Positions 16,371 through 25,368 are shown, counted from the first letter of the stretch. The stretch: DNA of 60,008 bases from Bacillus sp. AFS041924 (GCF_002577195.1 NZ_NULG01000006.1:1-60008); one strand, 5' to 3'. Translations and numbers: made by a program. The notes: a model not told the origin generated them from the letters alone.

Positions 16371-17200
16371 TGCTAAAAGAACGATATACTGGCCTTACTT
16401 TTATATTAGAAATAGCGGCAATCATACTTGCGCTCATCTTCTTAGTTCCTTTTTATTATGTATTAGGCAACTCGTTTAAATCATTTGCTGATATTTTACA
16501 AAATACATCTTCGCTTCCAAAAAGCTTAGATTTTACAAATTATCAACAAGCAATTGAAGTTATGAATTTTTGGAAGGCACTAGTGAATTCCTTAATCGTG
16601 ACAATTGTTAGTAATGTTGTCATCGTCTTTTTCTGCTCGATGACAGCTTATAAATTAGTTCGTTCAAAAAGTAAAATTTCAAATATCATTTTCTTTATCT
16701 TTGTAGCAACAATGGTCATCCCATTCCAATCAATCATGATTCCATTAGTGAAAGTTGGAAGTACGCTTCATTTAATGAATAGCCATTGGGGATTAGTAGT
16801 AATGTATCTAGGTTTCGGTTCAGCATTATCGATCTTCTTATATCACGGTTTCATTAAAACGATTCCGATTGAGTTAGAAGAAGCAGCAATTATTGATGGA
16901 TGTTCACCGACGATGGTTTTCTGGAAAGTCGTTTTCCCATTATTAAAACCAATTACGGTTACAATTGTGATCTTAAATACGTTATGGATTTGGAATGACT
17001 TCTTATTACCATCACTTGTGTTAAGAGATATGGAGTTAAGAACGATTCCGCTTGCTACATTCTATTTCTTTGGAGCATATACAAAACAATGGAATCTAGC
17101 GTTATCTGGTCTTGTTTTAGGGATTACTCCACTGTTACTTTTCTACTTTGCAGCACAGAAACATATTATTAAAGGAATTACTAGCGGTTCAATTAAATAG
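16370..17200 (+). CDS. Carbohydrate ABC transporter permease 2, cassette 2
   Basis: A 276-aa permease with EAA motif EEAAIIDGCSPTMVFWKVVFPLLKP, identical in length to its paralog at 9143. Its ATG overlaps the previous TAA by one base, so coupling is conserved between the cassettes. It is followed by a hairpin and a promoter-like region rather than directly by the binding protein, unlike cassette 1. Confidence 0.9.
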   Translation: MLKERYTGLTFILEIAAIILALIFLVPFYYVLGNSFKSFADILQNTSSLPKSLDFTNYQQAIEVMNFWKALVNSLIVTIVSNVVIVFFCSMTAYKLVRSKSKISNIIFFIFVATMVIPFQSIMIPLVKVGSTLHLMNSHWGLVVMYLGFGSALSIFLYHGFIKTIPIELEEAAIIDGCSPTMVFWKVVFPLLKPITVTIVILNTLWIWNDFLLPSLVLRDMELRTIPLATFYFFGAYTKQWNLALSGLVLGITPLLLFYFAAQKHIIKGITSGSIK

Positions 17201-17207
17201 TGTGATT

Positions 17208-17236
17208 GGGTGGAAGTTTATCAATATATTCCACCC
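17208..17236 (+). terminator. Hairpin between permease and binding-protein genes
   Basis: GGGTGGAA pairs with TTCCACCC around a 13-nt loop. There is no T run, so it may be a partial terminator or an mRNA-stabilising 3' end that sets the ratio of permease to binding protein. Its 3' arm lies in a 16-bp direct repeat that also occurs at 15352. Confidence 0.55.
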
Positions 17237-17284
17237 ATCATGTCAATATAGGCTATCCTTAGTTAAGAATTTTTAAATGTATAA

Positions 17285-17298
17285 TGAAAGCGTATTCA
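17285..17298 (+). promoter_or_regulatory. cre-like CcpA site overlapping a TATAAT -10 box
   Basis: TGAAAGCGTATTCA matches the cre consensus at all but one fixed position. TATAAT occupies 17280-17285, so bound CcpA would block the start of transcription of the binding-protein gene. The -35 region is poor. Confidence 0.6.
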
Positions 17299-17330
17299 AA
17301 ATAAAGAATATTGAGACGGGGGTTTCTACA

Positions 17331-18602
17331 ATGAAAAAGATGCTAAAGGTTGCAGCTGCATTAACAACTTCAGTGATGTTATTCTCTGCATGTTCTGGAG
17401 GATCTGCAGACAAAGCTTCAAATGATTCAAAGGATAAAAAAGTAACTTTAAACGTATTCCAGTTTAAAGCTGAGATTGCGAAAGATTTAGAACAAATGGC
17501 GAAGGATTACCATAAGGAAAATCCAAACGTTACAGTTAAAATTCAAACTGTAGGTGGCGGTGCTGACTACGGTGCGGCATTAAAAGCTCAATTTGCTTCA
17601 GGTAACGAGCCTGATATCTTCAACAATGGTGGATTCCAAGAAGCAGTTACTTGGAAAGATAAATTAGAAGATCTTTCTGATGAATCATGGGTAAAAGATT
17701 TATATCCAGGAACTGAAAAACCAATGACAATCGACGGCAAACTATATGGTATGCCTATGAATACTGAAGGTTATGGATTTATTTACAATAAAGATTTATT
17801 CGCAAAAGCTGGCATTACTGAAACACCAAAAACATTAAGCGAATTAACTGCAGCAGCTGAAAAACTTAAAAAAGCAGGCATCACTCCTTTCTCAATCGGT
17901 TACGGTGAGTGGTGGATTTTAGGAATTCACTTATTAAATATTCCTTTCGCTCAACAACAAGATCCAGATCAATTCATGGCTGATGTGAATTCTGGTAAAG
18001 TGAAAATTCAAGACAACGAAAAATTCAAAGACTTTATGAAACTGTTTGATTTAACAGTTAAATTCGGTAACAAAAATCCTTTAACAACTGATTACAACAC
18101 TCAAGTTACAAACTTTGCTCAAGGTAAAACTGCTATGATCCAACAAGGTAACTGGATTCAAGGTATGGTTGATGGAATTACTCCGAACATGAACTTAGGT
18201 GTATTACCAATTCCAATCAATGACGACAAAGAAGCAATGGATAAATTACCAATGGGTGTACCAAATAACTGGGTAGTTAACAAAAACGCTAAAAACAAAG
18301 AAGAAGCTAAAAAATTCCTAGAGTGGATGGTTACATCTGACACAGGTAAAAAATATATCGTTGAAAAATTCAAGTTCATCCCTGCTTTAAAAACAATCGA
18401 AGGTAAAAACTTAGGACCAATCGCTGACGACTTATTAAAGTACTCTGCTGAAGGTAAAACATTATCTTGGAACTGGTTCAAATACCCAGACGGAGCTACA
18501 AATGAGTTCGGTGCAGCAATGCAAGCTTACGTTGGAAAACAAAAATCTTCTCAAGAAATGTTAAAATCTCTTGAAGAAACTTGGATGAAATTAAAGAAGT
18601 AA
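17331..18602 (+). CDS. Extracellular sugar-binding lipoprotein, cassette 2
   Basis: A 423-aa family 1 solute-binding lipoprotein with lipobox LFSAC (Cys21), paralogous along its whole length to the protein at 9984 and of equal size. The start at 17331 has GACGGGGGTTTCTACA before it; the longer frame from 17277 would begin inside the -10 box and is rejected. The gene has its own promoter-like region and cre site, and its codon use looks more highly expressed than that of cassette 1. Substrate is an unidentified carbohydrate; YesM/YesN downstream may sense it. Confidence 0.9.
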   Translation: MKKMLKVAAALTTSVMLFSACSGGSADKASNDSKDKKVTLNVFQFKAEIAKDLEQMAKDYHKENPNVTVKIQTVGGGADYGAALKAQFASGNEPDIFNNGGFQEAVTWKDKLEDLSDESWVKDLYPGTEKPMTIDGKLYGMPMNTEGYGFIYNKDLFAKAGITETPKTLSELTAAAEKLKKAGITPFSIGYGEWWILGIHLLNIPFAQQQDPDQFMADVNSGKVKIQDNEKFKDFMKLFDLTVKFGNKNPLTTDYNTQVTNFAQGKTAMIQQGNWIQGMVDGITPNMNLGVLPIPINDDKEAMDKLPMGVPNNWVVNKNAKNKEEAKKFLEWMVTSDTGKKYIVEKFKFIPALKTIEGKNLGPIADDLLKYSAEGKTLSWNWFKYPDGATNEFGAAMQAYVGKQKSSQEMLKSLEETWMKLKK

Positions 18603-18638
18603 ATTCTTTAAATTGAGGCTTCCCTAAAATACCTCCAT

Positions 18639-18668
18639 AGCCCACAAGGAATTCCTTGTGGGTTTTTT
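18639..18668 (+). terminator. Intrinsic terminator of ABC cassette 2
   Basis: GCCCACAAGGAA and TTCCTTGTGGG form a nearly perfect palindromic stem ending in TTTTTT. Confidence 0.92.
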
Positions 18669-18704
18669 GTGTTTATTGGGGTATATGAGGGGGATTAGCT
18701 TGAT

Positions 18705-18780
18705 CAGAGCTGGTTTTAGCGATAATTGAGCCGATTTGGCGAAAATTAAGCCAGTTTGAGTAGTAATTGAGCCGACAATC
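18705..18780 (-). repeat. Degenerate repeat array D (GGCTYAATT type, about 21-nt period)
   Basis: Cores AATTGAGCC, AATTAAGCC and AATTGAGCC begin at 18724, 18744 and 18765, a 20 to 21-nt period. Read on the minus strand the core is GGCTYAATT, the same as in array G at 23.7 kb. It starts about 40 nt after the cassette 2 terminator. Confidence 0.7.
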
Positions 18781-18798
18781 AGTGTAGTGTAGCAATAT

Positions 18799-18903
18799 AT
18801 CAACGAGAATAGGACATTTATCAACGAGAACAGGGCATATATCAACCAAAATAAGCAATATATCAACGAAGTTCACAACTTTATCAACATAGTACACATA
18901 GTG
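18799..18903 (-). repeat. 21-nt-period repeat array E (GTTGAT type)
   Basis: Five units with core ATCAAC begin at 18799, 18820, 18841, 18862 and 18883, exactly 21 nt apart. On the minus strand the core reads GTTGATAAA or GTTGATATA. The unit at 18862 joins a GTTGTGAACTTC stretch that also occurs in arrays A and B. Confidence 0.88.
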
Positions 18904-18973
18904 TTCGTATTTTCAGACTCAAACTCAGTAGTTTTCCACCAGACAGAGCGCTCCCCAAATAAGAGCAGACAAC

Positions 18974-19079
18974 TTATGCACAAAACCACCAGCTTTATGA
19001 ACAAATCTCCTCACTTTATGCACAAAATTTCCAACAATATGAACAATAACCCCTACTTTATGCACAAAGTTCACAAACC
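18974..19079 (-). repeat. 21-nt-period repeat array F (GTTCATAAA type)
   Basis: Five units with core TTATGMAC (minus strand GTKCATAA) begin at 18974, 18995, 19016, 19037 and 19058, exactly 21 nt apart, with GTG and GTT units alternating. Less regular units continue to about 19105. Arrays D, E and F lie in series in the same orientation between the sugar importer and yesM. Confidence 0.88.
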
Positions 19080-19211
19080 CACCAATAAAGTTCACAAACC
19101 GTTCGCCCCTCTATGGGCACCTAATCACTTTAGTTTTATACCTTTCCGAGAGCCTTCCCCAGATTCCTATATGTAAATTTTTAACTTTCTGATAAACTAG
19201 ATAATAGAAAG

Positions 19212-19225
19212 TGCAAACGTTTCCG
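19212..19225 (+). promoter_or_regulatory. Weak cre-like site upstream of yesM-type gene
   Basis: TGCAAACGTTTCCG matches the cre consensus at most positions and lies just before the ribosome-binding site of the sensor kinase gene, where a CcpA roadblock is possible. Confidence 0.4.
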
Positions 19226-19236
19226 CAAAGGATGTT

Positions 19237-21042
19237 ATGATGAAAAATAGTATTAGAAGTAAGTTGATTACCTTATTATTAATCGCTACGATTATTCCAT
19301 TTGGATTATCGATTATCGCAAATTATTTTTATACGAAGAACACGGTTACGAAGGAATTTGTTAATACAAATTACGATTTATTAAAACGTAGTGGGAATGA
19401 TTTGTTGAATTATTATAATGAGATTTACGGTATTCCATTGTCCATTTATAGTAATCGACCGTTTTTGTCTGTGTTAGAGAATGGTGCCACTGAGTATATT
19501 GAACAAAATTCTGCTGAAATTCAGCGTAGTTTATTAGGGCTTTATTTTTCGAGGAGAGAGATTGAGCAGCTGCATTTATTTTTAGCGAAGGGTAGGGATG
19601 ATTACACCGTTTACAATGCAAAGGTAAGTAGCCGAGGGAAGTTGTACAATTTCAATCAGATTCCCACGTATCGAAATTTAAGTTATTCGAGGGATTCGTA
19701 TTATGTACAACCTACGCATCCGATTCAAAATTATAATGATTTATCTGATTTTCGAATCGAGCCAGTTAAGCAGGTAGTATCATTTCATTATTTTTTAAAT
19801 AATGTCACTACTGACCAGTGGTTAGGTTTTTTATCGATTGATATTGAATTAAGTAGAATAAAAGAGATTTTCGATCGTATTTATAAAAAAGGTGAGGAAC
19901 ATCTTTTTGTTGTTGGAGATGGCAATGTTGTTCTGTATTCATCTGAAAAAAATCTGATTGGTAAAAAGCTAGAAACAAAGTGGTATAAAAAAATTAGCAC
20001 AGACAAATCAGGTGAAACGAGCTTTGAATGGAAGGACAAGGACTTTAGTGGTGTGTATGTGTACGACAAAGTAAAAAGCAAGCATCAACAATGGACAATT
20101 ATTAAAAGTATTCCTTATAAGAATCTCTATTATAATTCTACTCAATTAGTGAAAATTACGGTTACTTTAGGCGCAATTTCAGTGCTATTAGTCATCATTT
20201 TAACGATTATTGTTTCCTTTAGATTTACGCGGCCAATTCGAATCTTAATTCGGGACATGCAACGAATCGAGCAAGGTGAGCTTGCTGTTTCGTTTGATAC
20301 GTTAGGAAATGATGAATTTGGTCAATTAGGGAAGCATTTTACTTCAATGGTCGATACGTTAAATGATTTATATATTAAAGAGTACAAGCTTCAAATCGAA
20401 AATAAAACGAATCAATTAAAAGTACTTCAGTCTCAAGTTAATCCGCATTTTTTATATAATGCCTTGCAGTCAATCGGAACTCTTTCATTAAAAAATGATG
20501 GCATTAAAGTGTATCGATTAATTATGTCGCTTTCAAAAATCATGCGATATAGCATGAAAAATAATGAGGATTTTGTAACGCTGAAGGATGAATTAAACCA
20601 TATAAAAGATTATTTATCGCTCCAAAACGAGCGGTATGATGGTAAATTTGTATATAACCTAGAAGTGGATGAAGAGTTAAACAAAGTAAAAATGCCGAAA
20701 ATGATTTTACAACCAATCGTAGAAAATTTCTTTAAACACGGTTTTGAAAAGAAGCAGATACTAGGTGAATTAAATATTTCGATTCATAGACAACTAGATC
20801 ATCGACTAAAAATAGTCATAGCTGATAATGGTGAAGGTGTAACGGAAGAGGAATTAGAATCCATCAATTCATCTCTATCAGAAGGTGGACTAAATACGAA
20901 TGAGAGTATCGGTTTAAAAAATATTTCTGACCGCATTCAATTCTATTATGGGAAAAAAGCGCAAGTGAAAATTGAAAGTGTGAAGTATGAAAACTTTGTT
21001 GTAACGATTATCATACCGATTGAACGACAAGAGGGGAAATAA
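19237..21042 (+). CDS. YesM-family sensor histidine kinase
   Basis: A 601-aa membrane kinase. The first helix is at about 10-30, an extracellular Cache-like sensor domain at about 33-295, the second helix at about 305-328, then HAMP, then a His_kinase domain with VNPHFLYN (His404) and an ATPase domain with IADNGEGV and IGLKNISDRI. This family usually senses sugars or their binding proteins. AAAGGA precedes; ATG at 19237 or 19240 are both possible. It is followed after 3 nt by its response regulator. Position beside the second sugar importer suggests that importer as target. Confidence 0.9.
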   Translation: MMKNSIRSKLITLLLIATIIPFGLSIIANYFYTKNTVTKEFVNTNYDLLKRSGNDLLNYYNEIYGIPLSIYSNRPFLSVLENGATEYIEQNSAEIQRSLLGLYFSRREIEQLHLFLAKGRDDYTVYNAKVSSRGKLYNFNQIPTYRNLSYSRDSYYVQPTHPIQNYNDLSDFRIEPVKQVVSFHYFLNNVTTDQWLGFLSIDIELSRIKEIFDRIYKKGEEHLFVVGDGNVVLYSSEKNLIGKKLETKWYKKISTDKSGETSFEWKDKDFSGVYVYDKVKSKHQQWTIIKSIPYKNLYYNSTQLVKITVTLGAISVLLVIILTIIVSFRFTRPIRILIRDMQRIEQGELAVSFDTLGNDEFGQLGKHFTSMVDTLNDLYIKEYKLQIENKTNQLKVLQSQVNPHFLYNALQSIGTLSLKNDGIKVYRLIMSLSKIMRYSMKNNEDFVTLKDELNHIKDYLSLQNERYDGKFVYNLEVDEELNKVKMPKMILQPIVENFFKHGFEKKQILGELNISIHRQLDHRLKIVIADNGEGVTEEELESINSSLSEGGLNTNESIGLKNISDRIQFYYGKKAQVKIESVKYENFVVTIIIPIERQEGK

Positions 21043-21045
21043 ATC

Positions 21046-22599
21046 ATGAAGGTTCTACTAATAGATGACGAAAAACATGTTAGAGAAGGGGTAAAACTTC
21101 TCGCAGATTGGGATGCAATTGGTGTTACTGAAATATTAGAAGCAGAAAATGGTGCAATCGCTCAAGAAATCATTAGAAAGGAAAGACCGACGATCGTATT
21201 TACCGATTTAATGATGCCAGAGTTAGATGGAAGAGGATTATTGAAGTGGCTCCATTCTGAAAATATTAATTGTAAAGTAATCGTTGTAACGGGCTATGAT
21301 GACTACCACTATATGAGAGAAGCCATCCAGTTCGGCGCATCGGATTATTTATTGAAGCCAATCGATCCGGATATTTTAAATGAAACTTTACGAAAAGTAG
21401 TGTCAGATTGGAATGAAAAAGAAAAAGAGAGATTAGATGCATTAAATGATTTCCGTTTGCTTCAAGAAGTTTTACCTGTGTATAGAGACAAACAATTAAC
21501 AAGTGCCATTTACGGTAAAGAATTTACTCCGAACTTTTTAACACAATTAGGTTATGAAGAAGGACAAACTTTACATGTATCTTTACTAAAATTAAGAAAT
21601 TTAGAGACTTTCCAAGACATTTGGCCGGAAGATTTATGCTTTTTTGCGCTACTAAATATCGTAAATGAAGTTCTTCAAAAGCAAAATGAAGGAATTGCAT
21701 TTCGAAATCTACAAGGTACGAAAGAGATTTGTTTGCTTTATTGGGGAGATCAAGTGACTGATTGTACCCAACAGATTACTAAAATTTTATCAACAGTTGT
21801 GCCATTCCCGTTTCATTTTGCAAACAGTCGAAAGGTAACAGTTGAATCAATCCCATCCGGATACGAAGAAGCTGTAAATGTGCTACAGCATGTAAATATT
21901 TTAGAAAAGCGAGATTTACCTGTCTATTCTTATAAAGATATAAAAGAGTATAATCCGATTAATCTTGTAGAAATCATTAACCTATTTGAACAAATGGTTG
22001 AGAAGCAGGATATATATATTTACGATGAAGTCATTCAACGTTTTAGTAAACGAATTACACAGCAAAAGTATCTTCCTTATGCACAATTACTTTCATTGCA
22101 TCAGGAATTTCTAATTTTCTTTAATCACTGGATTAATAAGCTTTCACTTCAAACAATTCAGGAAGTGAACATAGAACAGTTCTGGAATGCGAAAGGGCAT
22201 TTCAAAATAGGTGATTATATCGCTACACAAAGGGAACGAGTACAAGCAATCATAAAAGAAAAAAATCAAACGAACCAAGAGCTTAATAGCATTGAAGCAA
22301 TCGCAAATTATATTCAGTTAAACTACGCTGAAGAAATCTCACTTCAAGAGTTCTCAGAGAAATTTTACTTAAGCCGTGAATATATTTCACGTAAATTTAA
22401 ACAAATTTATGGAGTTAATATATCAGATTATATCGTTTCCATTCGAATCGAAAAAGCGAAAGAATTACTAAAATTTCCTAATTTGAAAATCTATGAAATA
22501 GCTGGAAAAATCGGCTATCAGGATGACAAATACTTCCGAAAAGTGTTTAAAAAGATCGTAGGCATGACTCCAAACGAATACCGTAATTTGAATGAGTAA
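21046..22599 (+). CDS. YesN-family response regulator, AraC-type DNA-binding
   Basis: A 517-aa regulator. The receiver domain (1 to about 120) has IDDE at the start, Asp54 in TDLMMPE as phosphoacceptor and the conserved Lys in LLKPID. A long middle region is of unknown fold. The C-terminal 100 residues carry two AraC-type helix-turn-helix motifs (SLQEFSEKFYLSREYISRKF and IYEIAGKIGYQDDKYFRKVF). GAGGGGAAATAAATC lies before the start. Known role of the family: activation of adjacent sugar transport operons when phosphorylated by YesM. Confidence 0.92.
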   Translation: MKVLLIDDEKHVREGVKLLADWDAIGVTEILEAENGAIAQEIIRKERPTIVFTDLMMPELDGRGLLKWLHSENINCKVIVVTGYDDYHYMREAIQFGASDYLLKPIDPDILNETLRKVVSDWNEKEKERLDALNDFRLLQEVLPVYRDKQLTSAIYGKEFTPNFLTQLGYEEGQTLHVSLLKLRNLETFQDIWPEDLCFFALLNIVNEVLQKQNEGIAFRNLQGTKEICLLYWGDQVTDCTQQITKILSTVVPFPFHFANSRKVTVESIPSGYEEAVNVLQHVNILEKRDLPVYSYKDIKEYNPINLVEIINLFEQMVEKQDIYIYDEVIQRFSKRITQQKYLPYAQLLSLHQEFLIFFNHWINKLSLQTIQEVNIEQFWNAKGHFKIGDYIATQRERVQAIIKEKNQTNQELNSIEAIANYIQLNYAEEISLQEFSEKFYLSREYISRKFKQIYGVNISDYIVSIRIEKAKELLKFPNLKIYEIAGKIGYQDDKYFRKVFKKIVGMTPNEYRNLNE

Positions 22600-22688
22600 A
22601 ATGATTTAGTAAAAAAGTTGCAGGAATTCCCGTGAGACTGGGGAATAAGTAATTAGTTACTCATTCTATGTTTTCGGGGGATTAACAT

Positions 22689-23651
22689 ATGGAACAAGCT
22701 GTTGAAAGAGTTTTTACGAAAGAAATATTAAATCATGCAGCATCACAATTTGGCATCACAGTAGAAGAAAAACCAGTTGGAGAATTCGAGAATTATCTTT
22801 TTAAAGGCAAACTGGCAGACGGGACGGATCGAATTTTACGATTAACCCACTCATCTCATCGTTCAAAAGAAGAAATTGAGGCAGAGCTTCAGTTTTTACA
22901 ATATGCTAGAGAAAACGGAGCAAATGCAGCAGGTTCTTTAACTTCATTAAATGGTAATTTAGTCGAAGTCCAAAACGCGAGCGATGGAACAAGCTTTTAC
23001 GCATCAATGTTTGAATGGGCAGACGGGCAATTAGTAGACCGTACAAACCCAGCCGTGTGGAATGATGATCTAATGTACACATGGGGTAAAACAATCGGCA
23101 AGCTTCATGCGCTAACAGTTAATTATCCTATAACGAATCGTGAGCATTGGGACGAAGAAGCTTATTTAAATGAAATGCTAGCTGACAAAGAGCTTGGCCC
23201 AAATACGAAAGAATTAATTGAAGAAATACAAAGCTATGAAAGAAAAAAAGATTCATACGGATTAATCCATAGTGATCTACATCTTCATAATTTCTTCGTA
23301 AATGAAAAAGGTGAAATCACGGCCTTTGATTTCGATGATCTACAATATAATTACTTCATTTCAGATATCGCAATCGTCTTATATTATACGGCTTGGGGTA
23401 GCAAAGCATCACTTGAAGAAAAATCTAACTTCGCAAAAAGACAGCTAGAAATCTTTAGAAAAGGTTATGAAACCGAGTATGTATTAGACGAAGTATGGTA
23501 TAGCCGAATTCCTGCGTTTTTAAAATGTCGTGATATTACGCTTTATCATGTATTGAATATGAAGTATGAGGAGAAAACTCAGAGGGTTATTGAGCTTTGT
23601 GAAGAGTTGAAAGAGAGAATTGTGAATAAGAGGACGATTATTGAACTTTAG
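22689..23651 (+). CDS. Phosphotransferase (APH / choline-kinase-like fold)
   Basis: A 320-aa kinase-fold protein with catalytic loop HSDLHLHN (His194, Asp196, Asn201) and metal-binding loop FDFDD (Asp214, Asp216). The N-lobe contains RILRLTHSS as the nucleotide-contact region. The start follows TTTTCGGGGGGATTAAC. Members phosphorylate antibiotics, homoserine, choline or sugars; the substrate here is not evident, and there is no resistance context. It is monocistronic with its own terminator. Confidence 0.85.
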   Translation: MEQAVERVFTKEILNHAASQFGITVEEKPVGEFENYLFKGKLADGTDRILRLTHSSHRSKEEIEAELQFLQYARENGANAAGSLTSLNGNLVEVQNASDGTSFYASMFEWADGQLVDRTNPAVWNDDLMYTWGKTIGKLHALTVNYPITNREHWDEEAYLNEMLADKELGPNTKELIEEIQSYERKKDSYGLIHSDLHLHNFFVNEKGEITAFDFDDLQYNYFISDIAIVLYYTAWGSKASLEEKSNFAKRQLEIFRKGYETEYVLDEVWYSRIPAFLKCRDITLYHVLNMKYEEKTQRVIELCEELKERIVNKRTIIEL

Positions 23652-23682
23652 AATGCCGCGATTTATTCGTCGGCATTTTTTT
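23652..23682 (+). terminator. Intrinsic terminator after phosphotransferase
   Basis: AATGCCG and CGGCATT form the stem, followed by a T run. Confidence 0.88.
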
Positions 23683-23709
23683 GTTTGTGAGATGCCTTCA
23701 AAGACTATG

Positions 23710-23814
23710 AGTGGCTTAATTAATGGCAAAAGTGGCTCAAATAATAGTCAAAGTGGCTTAATTAGCGGCAAAAGCGGATTAAATAACCGTAAGAGTGTGC
23801 TTAAAACAGTAAAA
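23710..23814 (+). repeat. 21-nt-period repeat array G (GTGGCTTAATT type)
   Basis: Five units with core AGTGGCTYAA begin at 23710, 23731, 23752, 23773 and 23794, exactly 21 nt apart; the last two are more diverged. It starts 28 nt after a terminator. The core matches the minus strand of array D. Confidence 0.88.
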
Positions 23815-23842
23815 TCCCTAATTAATATCATCATTTAACAAT

Positions 23843-23880
23843 AAAAAGGTATGATTCAAATACGAATCGTACCTTTTTTT
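23843..23880. terminator. Stem-loop with T run
   Basis: AAAAAGGTATGATTC pairs with GAATCGTACCTTTTTTT. It is a clear intrinsic terminator shape directly after array G, though another terminator already lies before the array. Confidence 0.8.
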
Positions 23881-24516
23881 ATATTTAAATTTGGGGTGGG
23901 CAGATTATTTGTGTACAGCTTCTTCTATTATATTAATGTTGCTCTCATATTTATCATCTTGTAACGGGTAGAGTAAATAAACTCAATAAGTACTAATTTT
24001 ATTGATAATTAGTAATACAGAAAATAGTACAGATGCATTTGAAATGTCACAATTAGTATGTACTACAACAAATCTGAATATTAAAAATGAACTACTTTTT
24101 AGTGCAGTATGTAATCACAAATTACATTAAAAGTAAATTTGCCCATACTCCACAAGAACTATGAAATTAAATAAAATGGGTGAATAAATGAATATTTGAA
24201 AGATTTTAAGAGGAAAAACACCTAATAAAAATGTGTTATTTATTATACATTCATCAAATATTAATAAAAATCCTTATGTACCAGTCTTTTTACAGCTATT
24301 TACTACTAAAAAAAATTTTCCCAACCTCATAAGTTATTTTAAAAAATCAAGAAATAGAACAAAATTTTTCGTTCTTAATCGGGTAAAACAAGTTTTTTGT
24401 GTTAAGATTTCTTAGTGAAATCAGTATAAAAGTATGGTTGTGTATGAATGAATATGTCATTTGTACTATGTTTTTACAATTATTTTCCATATGCGGATTT
24501 TATTTTCCCAATAATC
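23881..24516. other. AT-rich non-coding stretch
   Basis: No ORF with a ribosome-binding site, no tRNA-like fold and no clear repeat was seen. An open frame at 24233-24415 has poor composition and no Shine-Dalgarno and is not called. Confidence 0.5.
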
Positions 24517-24556
24517 AAAAGACCTAAATTAGACTATAGTAAATTTAGGTCTTTTT
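24517..24556 (-). terminator. Intrinsic terminator of the BH0509-like gene
   Basis: AAAAGACCTAAATT and AAATTTAGGTCTTTTT form a strong stem; on the minus strand it lies about 30 nt past the stop. Confidence 0.85.
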
Positions 24557-24584
24557 GTGTTGATATTAATTGTATAATGAAAGT

Positions 24585-24731
24585 TTATTCAGAATGATGT
24601 ATTAAATATGTGTATGTTGAATTATAAATATGCTCAAGATCAGCGTCTGTCATAAAAACAAGCTCAGCCTTAGAAAGACCTTTTATTAATTCTAAAAAAT
24701 GAATCATGTTTTTTCTTTCTTCTCTACTCAT
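24585..24731 (-). CDS. BH0509-like small protein
   Basis: A 48-aa protein starting MSREERKNMIHFLELIKG, with the core GLSKAELVFMTDADLEHIYNSTY. This agrees with my recollection of the BH0509 family, short proteins of bacilli of unknown function whose members pair an RxE start with an (E)LxxMTDxELExxY core. The frame is open upstream to 24884, but AAGGAGTGTTCGTTG directly before 24731 fixes the start. It stands alone in a non-coding region with a terminator downstream. Confidence 0.7.
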   Translation of the reverse strand: MSREERKNMIHFLELIKGLSKAELVFMTDADLEHIYNSTYTYLIHHSE

Positions 24732-24884
24732 CAACGAACACTCCTTAAAATAATTTTTTGATTCTGTATTAATACAGTATATTTTGTTATTAGTTATTAT
24801 ATAACAGATATTATAAAATGTGCTACATTTTTTTACTAGTTTGTTTAAGAATGTGCTTTTGTCATATAAAATTATTATTTTCAT

Positions 24885-25368
24885 TGGCAGAAGTAAAATC
24901 CAGATTATGTATTTGTTGGCAAAAGATATGAAGAACTCACTGCTGTAGCTTGATTCTTACAATCTTGTCAGAAAATAATCATTAAATCGTAAGTAGTGGC
25001 TCTGCAACTTATATGGTTTAATAAAAATTGTGGTATTAAAAGTGATCTAGGAAATAGGGGAAATTTCGATGCTACTCTCCATTTATGAAAAAAATGGGGG
25101 GATTTATGGTTTTTTCATTACAATAACGTTACAAACGTTACTTTAATTGGATTAATTGTTATTATAGGAAAAATAAGGAATAAATTTATTTTATGACAAT
25201 GATATCAATTGAATTGTAAAGGAATTAGTCTTACACATTTGGACATCTTTTGTCGAATTATGAAAAGTACAAAAGAAAAAAGTAGTATTTATGGGTCCCT
25301 TGTACTATGGAATTTTAGGTTTCTAGTTGTGATTTACCTGAAAGATGTATAAAATATGAATGTTTTTG
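24885..25368. other. AT-rich intergenic region before the polysaccharide locus
   Basis: No ORF with a Shine-Dalgarno sequence seen. A sequence ACGTTACAAACGTTAC near 25125 contains a short direct repeat. This region should hold the operators of the polysaccharide operon. Confidence 0.45.

Noticed and set aside
17277-17330. Longer start for the set 2 binding protein
   Set aside because: It would begin inside the -10 box and cre site, and would put charged residues ahead of the lipoprotein signal peptide.
18624-19176. Several overlapping ORFs between the sugar importer and yesM
   Set aside because: They read through arrays D, E and F; the open frames result from the 21-nt period, which is a multiple of three.
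23641-23838. 65-codon ORF with SGLINGK-like heptads
   Set aside because: It overlaps the end of the phosphotransferase, its terminator and array G, and has no ribosome-binding site.
24233-24415. 60-codon ORF in the 24-kb non-coding stretch
   Set aside because: No Shine-Dalgarno sequence, AT-driven composition and no recognisable motif.
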